Positions 16,201 to 16,577 of a stretch of DNA of 16,577 nucleotides are shown here, piece after piece. The position numbers and the translations under genes were made by a program. Under the pieces are notes generated by a model. That model was not told where the DNA came from. It saw only the letters and a list, made by a program, of their open reading frames with translations, and did no database searches. Where the stretch lies: contig CAMCPF010000018.1 in the NCBI GenBank assembly GCA_945876515.1, forward strand, positions 1 through 16,577, in the 5' to 3' direction. Source of the DNA: Candidatus Kuenenia stuttgartensis (GTDB taxonomy: Bacteria; Planctomycetota; Planctomycetia; Pirellulales; UBA1268). Each line of letters starts with the position of its first letter. Position 1 is the first letter of the stretch.

Positions 16201-16577
16201 CGAGAGCTCGGATCGCGGCGTGACTGCAGCCACCGTGCCGATGGTCAAGTCATCCACGTCGCGGAACACGACCGACCCCGAGTCGGCGGCGAGCGTGGCG
16301 ATGTCGTTGGTCGCGAGTGCCAGATTCCAGTCGCTGCCGGCCCCCTCGAGCCCGAGGCCGCCGGCGAGGATCGCCCGGCCCTGGCCGACGGTCGAGGCCG
16401 TGCCGGCCGAGATCGTCACCAGCCGGACCGTGCCCGTACCCGCGTCGATCCCGGTGGTCGTGACAGTCTGCTTGGTGTCGCGGGCCTCGTCGACCGTGGT
16501 GATCTGGCTGATCGAGTAGCCCGAGTCTTCGCGCAGTACGACCGAGTCGTTCGTGGTCTTGATTGCGACGAGCGAGA
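13267..16577 (-). CDS. C-terminal part of a giant secreted/surface repeat protein with a terminal beta-helix
   Basis: The last 1102 residues of a protein that starts beyond the right edge; the frame is open from base 16577, so GTG 16419 is not the true start. The sequence is rich in Gly, Thr, Ala and Val with almost no Cys, as in large adhesins and filamentous-haemagglutinin-like or autotransporter-associated repeats. Units such as QTYSGAATSTGTLTI, FYNDAVTLGADATLTAG and LQTYQGAVTLGSDVF recur. Two copies of a 93-residue unit lie at 15010-15429. An acidic stretch (about 14780-14940) has no such repeats. From about 14040 down to the stop comes GTADSGTGSLRDVIGQANA, an opener common in planctomycete surface proteins. 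A right-handed parallel beta-helix follows, with turns such as VVQGNTFTQNHYGFAF. The end (QRVRGAQGV) shows no PEP-CTERM, LPXTG or beta-barrel anchor. Adhesive or matrix function is inferred. Confidence 0.85.
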   Translation of the reverse strand, partial: SLVAIKTTNDSVVLREDSGYSISQITTVDEARDTKQTVTTTGIDAGTGTVRLVTISAGTASTVGQGRAILAGGLGLEGAGSDWNLALATNDIATLAADSGSVVFRDVDDLTIGTVAAVTPRSELSGITVERTLTVTAGTTLAITAAGDIISGVTGGTAATLSAPSGISTAGDVVTEGGDVDFNHATTLTGDVVLDLEDGPTRGVVTFADAVDGTTAGQESLTIAADLDAAGSIGSAVALQSLSVTGDSTLAAGITLRTTGNQTYSGAATSTGTLTIQAGKGSQVDFLAAVTLGGLITATGDTAAYNVAFTGSPVSITNAVGFANTGTVTLGDAATDSITFAGGVTSTAPLVTELAGTIATTDAAATFGAVSLLTDVTVATGAGALTFAGTVDGAHALSADSSGLTTFGAAVGNTTPLVALVTDAGGTTRISGGSITTAAPVVVVGGEVTALVASGQFYNDAVTLGADATLTAGAVGEIAFAATVDGAYGLVVNTGGSTTFNAAVGGTTPLASLATDSGGTTFVMGLLVKTTGNQSYADRVAFDDSVPAPTSAGLNLLDMDAFDLEVLLPEEDAEAADLDSSASLPPSTRLEGAAVSLLEGLDGGGQQLLIAGNAVFGDQPGSPIDEDLLVDPVAGLTSLLVTGTATVNSTTVETTALQTYQGAVTLGSDVFFGGGGHRFDSTITGPGRTLLMIASSDGITLGGDVGTAAAPLGPIAGLTFVGTILVNAAVYSTGPVTFVSVFGSIDGGPANAIYVPAGDLSLAGLGGVGATNPIAVEAATVAAISTVGDIRLRGIGDLVVGDDGIMTDGTLSLDASGQIRVPGGRMLRGEDGVTATKPIRWGLVGTADSGTGSLRDVIGQANATGVAGIVEFGNAPATFVLSSQLPDVTTSLVIDGGNQVTIAGNNRVANGITFAPGSTGSQLKNVTLQGFRNFGIRLDRSPGVVVDGVRVTSLNTAQSMGLYATGDLTGTTIEGSRFSGGIRGALLVNARNLAFGQIGRGNTLIGNRSVPGSRFAGTGIRAQGDSTGTVVQGNTFTQNHYGFAFLNARNLRLANNVFTRNTIAAIFVEGNNQGSVAVGNTFGTGGQRNSKTFQRVRGAQGV
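15010..15429 (-). repeat. Two copies of a 93-residue repeat in the giant surface protein
   Basis: Segments 15010-15150 and 15289-15429 align at a constant offset of 279 bases (93 codons) with no gaps. Shared protein features are FAxTVDGA, TTFxAAVGxTTPL and TDxGGTT. DNA identity is high enough to be seen by eye (for example GGTCGT at 15013 and 15292, CGGCGAACG at 15132 and 15411). The spacing shows a recent duplication of a structural module. The stretch between them carries a degenerate related unit ending in FYNDAVTLGAD. Confidence 0.75.

Noticed and set aside
13186..16519. Plus-strand frames opposite the giant repeat protein (13186-13755, 13924-14943, 14627-15115, 15671-16519)
   Set aside because: They mirror the repeat protein; the Ser/Thr/Val/Pro-rich reading is the antisense of GAC/GTC/ACG-rich repeats.

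Overview
The window is GC-rich bacterial DNA and most likely comes from a planctomycete (Planctomycetota, probably the Pirellulales). Four points support this. The elongation factor G has the mitochondrial-like (spdEFG1-type) signature known from planctomycetes and spirochaetes. There is a CAAX-protease-like protein of the kind that travels with exosortase/PEP-CTERM systems. The Wza-like export lipoprotein and the small secreted proteins look planctomycete-like. A very large Gly/Thr/Ala-rich secreted repeat protein is present. Genus cannot be read from the sequence.

Layout. (1) Positions 1-4955, minus strand: a tightly packed exopolysaccharide or glycan operon, read right to left. Its genes are a NusG/RfaH-like specialised antiterminator, a CapD/WbpM/PglF-like nucleotide-sugar 4,6-dehydratase, a DegT-family aminotransferase carrying an unusual palindromic insertion, a WecA/WbpL-like polyprenyl-phosphate glycosyltransferase, and the N-terminus of a PglC/WcaJ-like sugar transferase that leaves the window. 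Neighbouring genes overlap by 4 bases (GTGA, GTGA, TTGA) or are 4 bases apart, so they are probably translationally coupled. (2) Positions 4956-5255: a divergent, hairpin-rich control region. (3) Positions 5256-6857, plus strand: a Wza-like outer-membrane export lipoprotein and a small Gln-rich secreted protein, both with strong AAGGAG ribosome binding sites. (4) Positions 6874-9670, minus strand: a secreted helical hypothetical protein and EF-G. (5) Positions 9810-13229, plus strand: a CAAX-protease-like membrane protein overlapping a GluQ-type tRNA-modifying synthetase that has lost its zinc ligands, then after a 151-base gap a GT2 glycosyltransferase and a polysaccharide-pyruvyl-transferase-like protein. 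(6) Positions 13267-16577, minus strand: the C-terminal 1102 residues of a giant surface or secreted repeat protein that ends in a parallel beta-helix and starts beyond the right edge.

How it fits together. The dehydratase and aminotransferase would make a 4-amino-6-deoxy sugar nucleotide. One or both membrane transferases would load the first sugar onto a polyprenyl carrier. The Wza-like protein would export the finished polymer, and the NusG paralogue would help RNA polymerase read through the long operon(s). The GT2 and pyruvyl-transferase pair may decorate the same or another glycan. EF-G and GluQ are translation genes that sit between these accessory parts.

Most worth a second look are the 87-bp palindromic-ended in-frame insertion in the aminotransferase, the hairpin-tiled divergent region beside the NusG paralogue, the presence of both superfamilies of initiating transferase side by side, the zinc-less GluQ, and the mitochondrial-like EF-G. 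No clearly new system is demonstrated.
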